Source of the DNA: Streptomyces sp. NBC_01142
GTDB taxonomy: Bacteria > Actinomycetota > Actinomycetes > Streptomycetales > Streptomycetaceae
Reading direction: 5' to 3'
NCBI RefSeq assembly: GCF_026341125.1
Contig: NZ_JAPEOR010000002.1
Coordinates: forward strand, 744,001-808,000
DNA length: 64,000 nucleotides
Below, piece after piece: positions 11,398-20,536 of the stretch. The notes beneath the pieces are model-generated. The model made no database searches, was not told the DNA's origin, and was given only the letters and a program-made list of their open reading frames with translations. The number at the start of each line of letters is the position of its first letter. Within the stretch, counting starts at the first letter, position 1. Position numbers and translations under genes: made by a program.

Positions 11398-11698
11398 CGC
11401 GTTCCTCCCGAGAGGGGTGGGGATGGAGGAGCGGGTCCGGACGCTTCGGATGAGCATCAGGGCTTGTCGGAGGCAGGTCAACACGCTTCAATGCGGGGTA
11501 ACACGGCGCTGTGAACGGTGTGGCCGGGATGTGAACACATCCGTCCCGCCCCACCTGGAGCGCCGTCGCCGCCCACCCACAGCGGCTCACCACCGTCGTG
11601 AACATTCACTGAACCCCCGAATCCCCTCATCTCCCCGAAGTCCCGAAGTCCCGAAGCTCCGAAGTCCACAGAACGCGTGAAGTCGCTGGAGGAAATCC
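11398..11698. other. Divergent intergenic region with short tandem repeats
   Basis: About 300 bases between the small membrane protein and the gene at 11699. It must hold promoters for both. The only structure seen is four imperfect 8-bp units of CCCGAAGT at 11633-11666, close to the downstream gene, and a short near-palindrome GTGAACATTCAC. No gene is supported. Confidence 0.5.
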
Positions 11699-12631
11699 AT
11701 GGGGCACACCGAGGCCGATCTGGCGCAGGTGCTGCACAGCGGCCCGTTCCATCTGGCGCTGCGCGCGGCTCTCGCGGTGCGCGGCCTGCCGCTCCAGCGC
11801 GTCCAGCACCATCTCGCCCACCGCGGGATCAAGGTCGGGGTGACCAGTCTCAGTTACTGGCAGCAGGGTGCGCGCCGCCCGCAGCGCCCCGAGTCGCTGC
11901 GCGCCGTACGCGCCCTGGAGGAGATGCTCGAGCTGCCGGGGAACTCGCTGATCCGGCTGCTCGGCGTCGGCGAGGGGAGCGCGCGCGGCGATGTCGAGCG
12001 CCCCGCCACCCGCTCGTACCGCTCGCTGGTGGAGTCCTCCGGCGTAGTGGAGCAGCTGCTCCGCGACCTGGAGTCGCCGACGGACGGCGGGCTGCACACG
12101 GTGGGGCACCAGGAGCGCGTACGGATCGGGGCGGGGCGCGAGATGCTGGGGCGCGACTCGCAGCATGTGGTGCGCGCCCACCGCGACGGCATCGACCGCT
12201 ATCTGGCCATCCACCACGGAGACCCGGGCTGCGACCCGGCGCGGGTGGAGGTGAGCGCGCTGGAAAACTGCCGCACGGGGCGTGTGCGATGGCACCGGGA
12301 GACCGGAGTGCTCGTCGCGGAGCTGCTGTTCGACTCCCGGCTGCGCGCGGGCGAGACGTACCTCTTCGGCTACGGCTTCGAGGACGGGACCGGCGGGCCG
12401 AGCGGTGAGTACGTGCGGGGCTTCAGCTTCGCGGGCGGGCAGTACGTCCTGCAGGTGCGCTTCGACGAGGGGGCGTTGCCGGTACGGTGCCGCCGGTTCG
12501 CGCAGGCGACGACGGGGGCGCCGCGGGGCGCCCGGACGGATCTCACGCTCAGCGGCCGGCATCGTACGGTCCATCTGCTGGAGCAGGGAGTACGGCCGGG
12601 GATACTCGGGATCGACTGGGACTGGGACTGA
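11699..12631 (+). CDS. Regulator-like protein with N-terminal helix-turn-helix, unknown role
   Basis: 310 residues. The first 70 or so (VRGLPLQRVQHHLAHRG and SYWQQGARRPQRPES) look like an XRE-type helix-turn-helix that reads a repeat-structured site. The remaining part is not recognised; it has a beta-rich feel and ends in a tryptophan-rich GIDWDWD tail. ATG at 11699 has GGAGGAAAT 3-4 bases upstream. It stands alone between divergent and convergent neighbours. DNA binding is an inference; partner and target unknown. Confidence 0.7.
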   Translation: MGHTEADLAQVLHSGPFHLALRAALAVRGLPLQRVQHHLAHRGIKVGVTSLSYWQQGARRPQRPESLRAVRALEEMLELPGNSLIRLLGVGEGSARGDVERPATRSYRSLVESSGVVEQLLRDLESPTDGGLHTVGHQERVRIGAGREMLGRDSQHVVRAHRDGIDRYLAIHHGDPGCDPARVEVSALENCRTGRVRWHRETGVLVAELLFDSRLRAGETYLFGYGFEDGTGGPSGEYVRGFSFAGGQYVLQVRFDEGALPVRCRRFAQATTGAPRGARTDLTLSGRHRTVHLLEQGVRPGILGIDWDWD

Positions 12632-12710
12632 TCAGGCTGCCGACTGCCGGCTGCACGTGACACCCCGGGTGCCCCCGGTGCCCCTGCTGTCTGTTGTGCC
12701 TCGAGCCTTC

Positions 12711-12810
12711 GGCCTCCGGGCCGGTACACCTCCGGGCCGGTACACCTCGGGGCCGGTACGCCTCCGGGCCGGTACGCCTCCGGGCCGGTACACCTCGGGT
12801 CTGTTACGCC
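12711..12810. repeat. 16-bp tandem repeat, about six copies
   Basis: Degenerate tandem units of CTCCGGGCCGGTACAC with a 16-bp period run from about 12711 into the stop codon of the Rieske gene at 12804. Units differ at positions 4-5 and 15 (CTCG for CTCC, GTACGC for GTACAC). The array ends exactly where the coding frame ends, so it may have grown by slippage in the 3' untranslated region. Confidence 0.7.
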
Positions 12811-13232
12811 TCGGGGCCGGCGACGAGGTTGCCGCCCTCCGCCCTGACCGGAACCTCGGGGAGCGGCACGGTCGCCGGGCCTTGCAGCGCCTTGCCGGTC
12901 ATGACATCGAAGCGGCTGCCGTGGCAGGGGCAGTTGCCCTCGGTGCCCTCGACCTTGTCGAGTACACAGCCCGCGTGCGTGCACTGCGCGCTGAAGGCCT
13001 TGTACTGCCCCTTCGCCGGGCAGCTGACGACAAGGCGCTGCTCGCGGAAGAGCTTGGCGCCGCCGACCGGGACGGCCTCCGCCGCGCCGAGATCGACCGG
13101 TGCGGTCGGGGTCGGCGTCTCGGCGTGGCCGAGCTTCGACTCGGTGGAGCAGGCCGCGACTCCCAGCCCGGCGGCCCCGGCGAGGGCGGCGCCTTTCAGC
13201 ACGGTGCGGCGGGCGGCGGGCTGGCCGGACAT
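12804..13232 (-). CDS. Tat-exported Rieske [2Fe-2S] lipoprotein
   Basis: 142 residues. The N-terminus has a twin-arginine motif RRTVLKG, a hydrophobic stretch and a lipobox LGVAAC, so it should be exported folded with its cluster and lipid-anchored outside. The Rieske signature is complete: CTHAGC and CPCHGSRFD supply two Cys and two His ligands. A threonine/proline linker (TPTPTAPVD) follows the lipid anchor. ATG at 13232 is chosen because it begins the Tat signal; the frame upstream is open but unlike a signal. It is a stand-alone Rieske protein, not a cytochrome bc1 subunit. Its redox partner is unknown. Confidence 0.92.
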   Translation of the reverse strand: MSGQPAARRTVLKGAALAGAAGLGVAACSTESKLGHAETPTPTAPVDLGAAEAVPVGGAKLFREQRLVVSCPAKGQYKAFSAQCTHAGCVLDKVEGTEGNCPCHGSRFDVMTGKALQGPATVPLPEVPVRAEGGNLVAGPEA

Positions 13233-13470
13233 GGTGTCTCCACTGATCAGGGCATCGGGCGGACGGGGCGTCGGTGACAGACCCGACGATACCGGCGGAG
13301 ATCGGTGGCCCGGCGGGCGGGCCGTCGGTCGCCGCCGGAGGCCGGGTGATGCCGTCACCAGGGGCCGTGGGGGATGCCTTCGCGGGTACGGATGCCGCCT
13401 CCGGGGCCAGGGTGACCGTGGTCCGGGCGTCGCGCCGGGGGTACGGGTGTCGCCTCGGGGGGCTATGGGC

Positions 13471-13476
13471 TACGTT
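13471..13476 (+). promoter_or_regulatory. -10 box supporting a leaderless start for the PfkB gene
   Basis: TACGTT lies 7 bases before the GTG at 13484, and no ribosome site is visible there. This is the arrangement of a leaderless mRNA and is the main reason for choosing the 13484 start over the longer open frame. Confidence 0.5.
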
Positions 13477-13483
13477 CTGGGCC

Positions 13484-14389
13484 GTGATCGTCGTCGCCGG
13501 AGAATCCTTGATCGACCTGGTCCCGCAGGGGGACGGCGAGCCGCTGCCGATGTTGCTGCCGCGCCTCGGCGGCGGCCCGTACAACACAGCCGTTGCCCTG
13601 GGGCGGCTCGGCGCGCGGGTCACCTTCTGCTCGCGTGTCTCGACGGACGGCTTCGGCGAGGCCCTGCTGGCCGGACTGCGTACGGCAGGGGTCTCGGCCT
13701 CCCTGGTGCAGCGCGGGCCCGAACCGACGACGCTGGCGGTCGCGGCCGTCGGCGCGGACGGCTCCGCCGGCTACGGCTTCTACGCTCAGGGCAGCGCGGA
13801 CCGGCTCTTCGAGCTCCCGCCGGAGCTGCCCGATTCGGTGCAGGCGCTGGCGCTCGGAACCTGCTCGCTGATGCTGGAGCCGGGGGCCAGTGCGTACGAG
13901 GCGCTGCTGCGGCGGGAGTCGGGGCGCGGGGTCTTCACCCTGCTCGATCCGAACATCAGGGCCGGTCTGATCCCGGACCCGGACGCCTACCGGGCGCGGT
14001 TCGCGAGCTGGCTGCCGTACGTCTCGCTGCTGAAGCTCTCCGAGGAGGACGCGCAGTGGCTCGGCGGTGTGCCCCAAGGGCCCGCTGCCGTGGTGCTGAC
14101 GCGGGGGGCGGACGGTCTGGCTGTACGGACTCGGGGCGGGCTGGAGGTCTCGGTACCGGCCACGCCGGTGGCCGTCGCCGACACGATCGGCGCGGGCGAC
14201 ACCGTGAACGCGGCGCTGCTGCACAGCCTCGCGGCCCGGGACGCCCTGTCGGCGGACGCACTGGCCGCACTCGGGGCGCAGGGGTGGGGCGAGGTGCTGC
14301 GCTTCGCGTCACGGGCGGCTGCGGTGACCTGCTCGCGCACGGGTGCGGAGCCGCCGTATGCGTCGGAACTGGCGGAGCCCGACCGCTAG
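13484..14389 (+). CDS. PfkB-family carbohydrate kinase (fructokinase-like)
   Basis: Phosphorylates a sugar or nucleoside with ATP; fructose is the likeliest substrate by resemblance. 301 residues. The N-terminal substrate motif GGGPYNTAVALGRLG and the C-terminal signature DTIGAGDTVNAALLHS with catalytic Asp are both intact. The start GTG gives VIVVAGESLIDLVPQG, the normal family N-terminus; 70 extra upstream codons in frame do not look like this family. Its gene is divergent from the Rieske gene and convergent with uvrA. Confidence 0.88.
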   Translation: MIVVAGESLIDLVPQGDGEPLPMLLPRLGGGPYNTAVALGRLGARVTFCSRVSTDGFGEALLAGLRTAGVSASLVQRGPEPTTLAVAAVGADGSAGYGFYAQGSADRLFELPPELPDSVQALALGTCSLMLEPGASAYEALLRRESGRGVFTLLDPNIRAGLIPDPDAYRARFASWLPYVSLLKLSEEDAQWLGGVPQGPAAVVLTRGADGLAVRTRGGLEVSVPATPVAVADTIGAGDTVNAALLHSLAARDALSADALAALGAQGWGEVLRFASRAAAVTCSRTGAEPPYASELAEPDR

Positions 14390-14599
14390 GGCGTGCGGGA
14401 GAAGGAGCGCCGTCCGCGCCCGCAGGGCGGGCCCTGCGGCGTCCGGTGCGTGCCATCGCGCAGCGGAGGACCGCTCTCGTACGGGACGTACTCGGGCGAA
14501 GCCGACACCATCGCGTGGGGGCACTTCCCAGCGGTGGCCGGGGATGTGCATGCCAGAGGCCGCGGGGCGGCCGGACTTCTCAAGAACGCCCCAGGGGCG

Positions 14600-14651
14600 C
14601 TGAACACCCGTGCGCGCCGCGGGAGTTCCCACGGTGCGCACGGGTGTTCAG
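14600..14651. terminator. Bidirectional terminator between PfkB gene and uvrA
   Basis: Perfect 16-bp arms (14600-14615 and 14636-14651, CTGAACACCCGTGCGC and its complement) enclose a 20-base loop. It lies between two convergent genes, 11 bases from the uvrA stop. Confidence 0.8.
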
Positions 14652-14662
14652 GGGTGTCCGGG

Positions 14663-17656
14663 TCAGGCCTTGCGGGACCGGGTGGTCCGTGCCGTGGCCG
14701 TCTTCTTCACCGGGGCCGCCTTCGCGGCGACCGCATTCCTGGCCACGGCGTTCTTCGCCACAGCCTTCTTCGTCGCCTTCCGCGCCGGGGGCACCGTCGC
14801 GTCGCTGATCCGGTCCGCGTCCAGGATGTCCCGCAGGAACTTGCCGGTGTGACTGGTCGGGACCGCCGCCACCTGCTCCGGACTGCCTTCGGCGATGACC
14901 AGGCCGCCGCCGTTGCCGCCCTCGGGGCCCATGTCGACGACCCAGTCGGCCGTCTTGACGACATCCAGGTTGTGCTCGATGACGATCACCGTGTTGCCCT
15001 TGTCGACCAGACCGGACAGCACATTGATCAGCTTGCTGATGTCCTCGAAGTGCAGACCGGTCGTCGGCTCGTCCAGGACATAGACCGTACGTCCGGTGGA
15101 ACGCTTCTGGAGCTCCGAAGCCAGCTTCACACGCTGGGCCTCACCGCCCGAGAGGGTCGGCGCGGACTGGCCCAGCCGCACATAGCCGAGGCCCACCTCA
15201 TGGAGGGTCTTCAGATGGCGGGCGATCGTCGGGACGGCACCGAAGAAGTCCAGCGCCTCCTCGATGGGCATGTCCAGCACCTCGGCGATGGACTTCCCCT
15301 TGTAGTGAACCTCCAGGGTCTCCCGGTTGTAGCGCGCCCCGTGGCAGACCTCGCACGGGACGTACACGTCCGGCAGGAAGTTCATCTCGATCTTGATGGT
15401 GCCGTCACCGGAGCAGTTCTCGCAGCGGCCGCCCTTGACGTTGAAGGAGAACCGGCCGGGGAGGTAGCCCCGGACCTTGGCCTCCATCGTCTCCGCGAAG
15501 AGCCTGCGGACGTGGTCGAAGACACCGGTGTACGTCGCCGGGTTGGAACGGGGCGTACGGCCGATGGGCGACTGATCGACGTGCACCACCTTGTCGACGA
15601 GGTCGTCGCCGTCCACCCGGGTGTGGCGTCCCGGCACCGACTTGGCGCCGTTGAGCTCGCGCGCCAGGTGGGTGTAGAGGATGTCGTTGACCAGCGTCGA
15701 CTTGCCCGATCCCGAGACACCGGTGACCGCCGTCAGCACGCCGAGCGGGAAGGAGACGTCGATGTCGCGCAGGTTGTTCTCCCGGGCGCCGTGGACGGTG
15801 AGCTGCCGTCCCGGATCCACGGGCCTGCGGATGTCCGGCGTCGGGATGGACCTCTTCCCGGCGAGGTACTGACCGGTGATCGACGCCTTGTTGGCCAGTA
15901 GCTCCTTCAGCGAACCGGAGTGCACGACCTCGCCGCCGTGCTCACCCGCGCCCGGGCCGATGTCGACGACCCAGTCGGCCACCTTGATGGTGTCCTCGTC
16001 GTGCTCGACGACGATGAGGGTGTTGCCCATGTCGCGCAGCCGGACGAGCGTCTCGATGAGCCGGTGGTTGTCGCGCTGATGCAGACCGATGGACGGCTCG
16101 TCCAGGACGTACAGCACACCGACCAGTCCGGAGCCGATCTGGGTGGCGAGCCGGATGCGCTGTGCCTCGCCGCCGGAGAGCGTGCCGGCCGCGCGGTTCA
16201 GCGAGAGGTAGTCGAGGCCGACGTCGACCAGGAACTTCAGCCGTTCGTTGACCTCCTTGAGCACCCGCTCGGCGATCTTCTTGTCGCGGGTGTTGAGCTT
16301 GAGCCGGCCGAGGAAGTCCGCGCACTCGCTGATCGACATCGCGGCGACGTCGGCGATCGACTTCTCCATCACCGTGACCGCCAGGACGATCGGCTTCAGC
16401 CGGGTGCCCTCACACGTCGGGCAGTGCACCTCGCGCATATAGCCCTCGAAGCGCTCCCTGCTGGAGTCGCTCTCGGCCTCGCTGTGCCGCCGCTTGACGA
16501 ACTGCACGGCTCCTTCGAATGCGGGCGTGGTGTACGCACGCTCCCGCCCGTATCTGTTCCGGTAGCGGACCTCGACCTGGGTCTTGTGCCCGTGCAGCAG
16601 CGCCTTCTTGGCACGTTGCGGCAGCCCGGCCCAGGGCATGTCGGTGCTGAAGCCCAGCGCCTGGGCGAGCCCGCCGATGAGCCGGCCGAAGTACTCCTTG
16701 GTGTGGCCGTGCGACCAGGGATGGATCGCACCCTCGTCGAGGGACTTCTCCTCGTCCGGGACGATCAGCTCCGGGTCGACCTCCATACGCGTGCCGATAC
16801 CGGTGCAGTCGGGGCAGGCGCCGAAGGGCGAGTTGAAGGAGAAGGAGCGGGGCTCGAGCTCCTCGAAGGAGAGGTCGTCGTACGCGCAGTAGAGATGCTC
16901 GGAGTACATCCGCTCGCGCTCGGGGTCGTCCTCGGCGAGGTCGACGAAGTCGAGCACGACCATACCGCCGGCGAGGCCGAGCGCGGTCTCGATCGAGTCG
17001 GTCAGCCGGCGCTTGGCACCGTCCTTGACGGTGAGGCGGTCGATGACCACCTCGATGGTGTGCTTCTCCTGCTTCTTCAGCTTGGGCGGGTCGGAGAGCT
17101 GGATGGTCTGTCCGTCGACCCGCGCCCGGCTGTAGCCCTTGGTCTGCAGATCGGCGAAGAGATCGACGAACTCACCCTTGCGCTCGCGCACGAGGGGCGA
17201 GAGCACCTGGAAGCGGCTGCCCTCGGGCAGTTCGAGCACCTTGTCGACGATGGCCTGCGGCGACTGGCGCGTGATGGGCCGGCCGCACTCGGGGCAGTGC
17301 GGCTTGCCGATACGGGCAAAGAGCAGCCGGAGGTAGTCGTAGACCTCGGTGATGGTGCCGACCGTCGAGCGCGGGTTGCGCGAGGTCGACTTCTGGTCGA
17401 TGGAGACGGCCGGGGAGAGACCCTCGATGAAGTCGACGTCCGGCTTGTCCATCTGGCCGAGGAACTGCCGGGCGTAGGAGGAGAGCGACTCGACGTACCG
17501 GCGCTGCCCCTCGGCGAAGATCGTGTCGAACGCGAGGGACGACTTGCCCGACCCCGAGAGCCCGGTGAACACGATGAGGGAGTCACGCGGGAGGTCGAGC
17601 GAGACGTTCTTGAGGTTGTGCTCGCGAGCGCCACGAACGATGAGACGGTCGGCCAC
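14663..17656 (-). CDS. uvrA: Excinuclease ABC subunit A
   Basis: Damage-sensing ATPase of nucleotide excision repair. 997 residues with both ABC modules: Walker [10 protein letters not shown] and GVSGSGKST, signatures [12 protein letters not shown] and [12 protein letters not shown], and zinc-binding CPECGRP, CPDC and CENCSGDG motifs. The last 45 or so residues are an Ala/Lys-rich tail ([17 protein letters not shown]) that goes beyond the usual UvrA end. The GTG at 17656 (VADRLIVRG) has AAAGG upstream at suitable spacing; a GTG at 17668 is possible. Unlike uvrB and uvrC, no RecA-NDp element was found upstream. Confidence 0.97.
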   Translation of the reverse strand: MADRLIVRGAREHNLKNVSLDLPRDSLIVFTGLSGSGKSSLAFDTIFAEGQRRYVESLSSYARQFLGQMDKPDVDFIEGLSPAVSIDQKSTSRNPRSTVGTITEVYDYLRLLFARIGKPHCPECGRPITRQSPQAIVDKVLELPEGSRFQVLSPLVRERKGEFVDLFADLQTKGYSRARVDGQTIQLSDPPKLKKQEKHTIEVVIDRLTVKDGAKRRLTDSIETALGLAGGMVVLDFVDLAEDDPERERMYSEHLYCAYDDLSFEELEPRSFSFNSPFGACPDCTGIGTRMEVDPELIVPDEEKSLDEGAIHPWSHGHTKEYFGRLIGGLAQALGFSTDMPWAGLPQRAKKALLHGHKTQVEVRYRNRYGRERAYTTPAFEGAVQFVKRRHSEAESDSSRERFEGYMREVHCPTCEGTRLKPIVLAVTVMEKSIADVAAMSISECADFLGRLKLNTRDKKIAERVLKEVNERLKFLVDVGLDYLSLNRAAGTLSGGEAQRIRLATQIGSGLVGVLYVLDEPSIGLHQRDNHRLIETLVRLRDMGNTLIVVEHDEDTIKVADWVVDIGPGAGEHGGEVVHSGSLKELLANKASITGQYLAGKRSIPTPDIRRPVDPGRQLTVHGARENNLRDIDVSFPLGVLTAVTGVSGSGKSTLVNDILYTHLARELNGAKSVPGRHTRVDGDDLVDKVVHVDQSPIGRTPRSNPATYTGVFDHVRRLFAETMEAKVRGYLPGRFSFNVKGGRCENCSGDGTIKIEMNFLPDVYVPCEVCHGARYNRETLEVHYKGKSIAEVLDMPIEEALDFFGAVPTIARHLKTLHEVGLGYVRLGQSAPTLSGGEAQRVKLASELQKRSTGRTVYVLDEPTTGLHFEDISKLINVLSGLVDKGNTVIVIEHNLDVVKTADWVVDMGPEGGNGGGLVIAEGSPEQVAAVPTSHTGKFLRDILDADRISDATVPPARKATKKAVAKNAVARNAVAAKAAPVKKTATARTTRSRKA

Positions 17657-17829
17657 GCCGGTCCGCACCTTTCTTGAGAGAAGCGGGGGGCACAGCCCCC
17701 GCCCAGACTATGGGGGCCGCCGGATCGTTTGGATTCCAAGCTTGGTATGGCTCCTGCCAACCAAGGATGCCTGATGTCTCCACCGAGCGTATAGCACGTG
17801 CATTCGAATTACGGTCATGCTCTGCCACC

Positions 17830-17858
17830 TTCACCCGATCAGGTGGCGGGACTATCGT
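17830..17858 (+). promoter_or_regulatory. Promoter of the maleylpyruvate-isomerase-like gene
   Basis: TTCACC (17830-17835), a 17-base spacer and TATCGT (17853-17858). Seven bases later comes the ATG at 17866, with no ribosome site, so the mRNA is probably leaderless. Confidence 0.6.
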
Positions 17859-17865
17859 CGGCGCC

Positions 17866-18576
17866 ATGATCGATCCCCTGCGCGACCTGGCCTCTGTACG
17901 TGAAGCAACCGACCGGCTCCTCACCGCAGCCGCCGCTCTGGACAACGCCACCACGACCGGACCGTCACGGCTGCCGGGCTGGAGCCGCGGCCATGTACTG
18001 GCCCATCTCGCCCGAAACGCCGACGCGCTCGTCAATGTCCTCGAGGGCCGCCCGATGTACGTCAGCGGCGAGGCGCGCGATGCCGACATCGAACGCGATG
18101 CGCCCCGCCCCCTCGCCGCCCAGCTCGCCGACGTACGCGACACGGCCGCCCGCTTCCAGGCCGTCGGTGCCGGGCCCGCCGACTGGAACCGCACTGTCGA
18201 GCTGCGCAACGGCGTGACCGACGCCGCGGCCCGCATCCCCTTCCGCCGCCTCATCGAGGTCGAGCTGCACCATGTCGATCTGGACATCGGCTACGAGCTC
18301 GAGGACCTGCCCGGAGAGTTCACCGCACGGGAGATCGACTTCCTCGCGCAGCGCTTCACCGGCCGCGCGGACGTCCCCCCGACCCGGATCCTCGCAACCG
18401 GACAGGACGGTGCCGCCGGAGCAGTCGGCGGGGAGTGGCGCACCGGCGGTCAGGACGGCATTCCGGTGACCGTCTCCGGCCCCGTCCCCGCGCTGCTCGG
18501 CTGGCTCGCCGGCCGCCGGGACGGGAAGGATCTGGACACGGCAGGAGCCCTGCTTCCCACGCTGCCCCCGCTATAG
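17866..18576 (+). CDS. Maleylpyruvate isomerase / mycothiol-dependent DinB-like family protein
   Basis: 236 residues of the actinobacterial family that couples a DinB-type four-helix metal-binding domain to mycothiol chemistry. The motifs LPGWSRGHVLAHLARNADAL (N-terminal metal histidines) and EVELHHVDLDIGY (third histidine) are intact. The C-terminal sterol-carrier-like part is short. Start set by the leaderless promoter at 17830-17858. The next gene begins 9 bases after its stop, so the two probably act together, perhaps in thiol-linked detoxification. The true substrate is unknown. Confidence 0.85.
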   Translation: MIDPLRDLASVREATDRLLTAAAALDNATTTGPSRLPGWSRGHVLAHLARNADALVNVLEGRPMYVSGEARDADIERDAPRPLAAQLADVRDTAARFQAVGAGPADWNRTVELRNGVTDAAARIPFRRLIEVELHHVDLDIGYELEDLPGEFTAREIDFLAQRFTGRADVPPTRILATGQDGAAGAVGGEWRTGGQDGIPVTVSGPVPALLGWLAGRRDGKDLDTAGALLPTLPPL

Positions 18577-18585
18577 GCTGGCTCC

Positions 18586-19239
18586 ATGACGTACAGCGGA
18601 GTGGTGAAGGTCGGCGGCCCGGCGGATGTGCACGAGCTCACAGACCTGATGATCTCCAAGGTCGCGGTCGGCCCGATGAACAACAACTCCTATCTGCTGC
18701 GCTGCCGGGCCACCGGCGAGCAGCTGCTGATCGACGCGGCCGACGAACCCGAGACCCTGCTCCGGATGATCGGTGACGACTCCATCGCGTCCGTCGTCAC
18801 CACCCACCGCCACGGCGACCACTGGCAGGCACTGGCCGAGGTCGTCCGGTCGACCGGCGCCCGCACCTACGCCGGGCGGTACGACGCCGAGGGCATCCCC
18901 GTCCCGACCGATGTACCGGTCGAGGACGGGGACACGATCCGCGTCGGCCGCGTCGAGCTGACCGCCCGCCATCTGGTGGGACACACCCCGGGCTCGATCG
19001 CCCTCGTCTACGACGACCCGCACGGCCACCCGCATGTCTTCACCGGCGACTGCCTCTTCCCCGGCGGCCCGGGACGGACCACCGGCCCGGCGGACTTCAC
19101 CTCCCTGATGGACGGGCTCGAGGCCAAGCTCTTCGGCTCGCTGGCGGACGAGACCTGGATCTACCCGGGCCACGGAAACGACTCCACCCTCGGCGCGGAG
19201 CGCCCGCACCTCGCCGAGTGGCGCGAGCGCGGCTGGTGA
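18586..19239 (+). CDS. MBL-fold metallohydrolase (glyoxalase II-like)
   Basis: 217 residues of the beta-lactamase fold. The metal motif reads THRHGDHW, a form of THxHxDH, followed by LVGHTPGS and FTGDCLF supplying further ligands, and a terminal YPGHGNDSTLG. It resembles hydrolases of glutathione or mycothiol thioesters. The preceding mycothiol-isomerase-like gene supports a thiol-conjugate substrate. A TAGGCT box 6 bases before the ATG could also allow separate leaderless transcription. Confidence 0.88.
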   Translation: MTYSGVVKVGGPADVHELTDLMISKVAVGPMNNNSYLLRCRATGEQLLIDAADEPETLLRMIGDDSIASVVTTHRHGDHWQALAEVVRSTGARTYAGRYDAEGIPVPTDVPVEDGDTIRVGRVELTARHLVGHTPGSIALVYDDPHGHPHVFTGDCLFPGGPGRTTGPADFTSLMDGLEAKLFGSLADETWIYPGHGNDSTLGAERPHLAEWRERGW

Positions 19240-19246
19240 TCAGAGC

Positions 19247-19314
19247 CGCTTGACCACGCCCTTGAACTCCACCGCTTGAACTCCACCGCTTGACCCCCAC
19301 GGCTTGAACTCCAC
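19247..19314. repeat. 14-bp tandem repeat, about five copies
   Basis: Units close to CGCTTGAACTCCAC repeat with a 14-bp period immediately after the stop of the MBL gene. The third full unit has CCC for ACT and the first is truncated. It lies in a short gap between two genes of the same strand. No coding function seen. Confidence 0.7.
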
Positions 19315-19388
19315 GGGGCGATTCCACCGTCCGGGCCCCGGCCGAAGAACCCTCGAACAGGCTGCGGACGCGTCGCTACGATCGCCGC

Positions 19389-20435
19389 ATGCCGACTCCC
19401 ACGTACCCGCCCAAACCTCGTCCCGGTGACCGGATCGCGGTGATCTCACCCTCCGGCGGTCTTCCGGAGCTGCTTCCGCTCCCGTACGAACTGGGACTCC
19501 AGCGGCTGGAGAAGGAGTTCGGGCTGGTGCCGGTCGAGTACCCGGCGACGCGCTCGATGGGTGCGACTGCGCAGGAGCGGGCCGACGACATTCATGCCGC
19601 ATTCGGGGATCCGTCCGTGAAGGCCGTGATCGCGAGCATCGGCGGCGACGACCAGATCACCGTACTGCCGCTGCTGGACCGCGAGTTGATCCGCGCCAAC
19701 CCGAAGCCCTTCTTCGGGTACAGCGACAACACCAACCTTCTGGCCTTCCTGTGGAATCTGGGCATCGTCGGCTATCACGGCGGGAGTGTGATGTGCGAGC
19801 TGGGCCGGCCCGGGGTGATGGATCCGCTGACCGCCGAGTCACTGCGCGCCGCCCTGTTCTCCTCGGGGCCCTATGAGCTGCGTCCCGCCGAACGGTTCCG
19901 GGTCGTGGACCGCGACTGGGCGGACCCGGCGACCTTCGAGCGGGAGCCCGAGACGCAACCGGCCGGAGGCTGGGACTGGCACGGGCCGGAGCGGGTCGTG
20001 GAGGGCCGCAGCTGGGGCGGAAACCTGGAGATCCTCTCCTGGTTGCTGATGGCGAACCGCGAGATCCAGGACGACCTGTCCGTGTACGACGGCGGGGTGC
20101 TGGTGCTGGAGACCTCCGAGGAACTGCCGCGCGCCGAAGAGGCGTTCCGGATCCTGCGGAACATGGGCGAGCGCGGCCTGCTGCGGCGTTTTCCCGCGCT
20201 GCTGATGGGGCGCCCCAAGACCTGGTCCCTGTCACAGCCCAACAGCCCTGAGGAGCAGGCACGTTACGCACAGGAGCAGCGCGCGGCGGTAATGCGGGCT
20301 CTGGAGGCGTACGCCCCGGGCACGATGGCCGTCTTCGACGTCGATCTCGGGCACACCGATCCTCAGCTGGTCATCCCCTACGGGGGTGTGGTGCGGGTGG
20401 ACGGGACTGCGCGGCGCATCACCGTCACGTACTGA
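19389..20435 (+). CDS. LD-carboxypeptidase (peptidase family S66)
   Basis: 348 residues. S66 serine peptidases cleave the L-Lys/DAP-D-Ala bond in recycled murein tetrapeptides or inactivate microcin-C-like peptides. The nucleophile motif GYSDNTN places the serine at residue 112, and the C-terminal GHTDPQLVIP supplies the histidine. The N-terminal YPPKPRPGDRIAVISPSGG is standard. A TACGAT box lies 6 bases before the ATG, suggesting a leaderless transcript. The length and motifs would suit either murein recycling or immunity to a peptide antibiotic. Confidence 0.9.
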   Translation: MPTPTYPPKPRPGDRIAVISPSGGLPELLPLPYELGLQRLEKEFGLVPVEYPATRSMGATAQERADDIHAAFGDPSVKAVIASIGGDDQITVLPLLDRELIRANPKPFFGYSDNTNLLAFLWNLGIVGYHGGSVMCELGRPGVMDPLTAESLRAALFSSGPYELRPAERFRVVDRDWADPATFEREPETQPAGGWDWHGPERVVEGRSWGGNLEILSWLLMANREIQDDLSVYDGGVLVLETSEELPRAEEAFRILRNMGERGLLRRFPALLMGRPKTWSLSQPNSPEEQARYAQEQRAAVMRALEAYAPGTMAVFDVDLGHTDPQLVIPYGGVVRVDGTARRITVTY

Positions 20436-20536
20436 GAGAGGCTCCGGCGCGGTGGCAGGGGCGGCGCGAACGGTCCGGCTGCGGATGCTTCCGTGCGCCC
20501 CCGTAAACCCGGGTCCACGCAGGTAGTTTGGCCGTC

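Noticed and set aside
17669..17865. RecA-NDp or LexA site upstream of uvrA
   Set aside because: No TTGTCR-N11-TAnnnT or GAAC-N4-GTTC pattern found; uvrA may be controlled differently.
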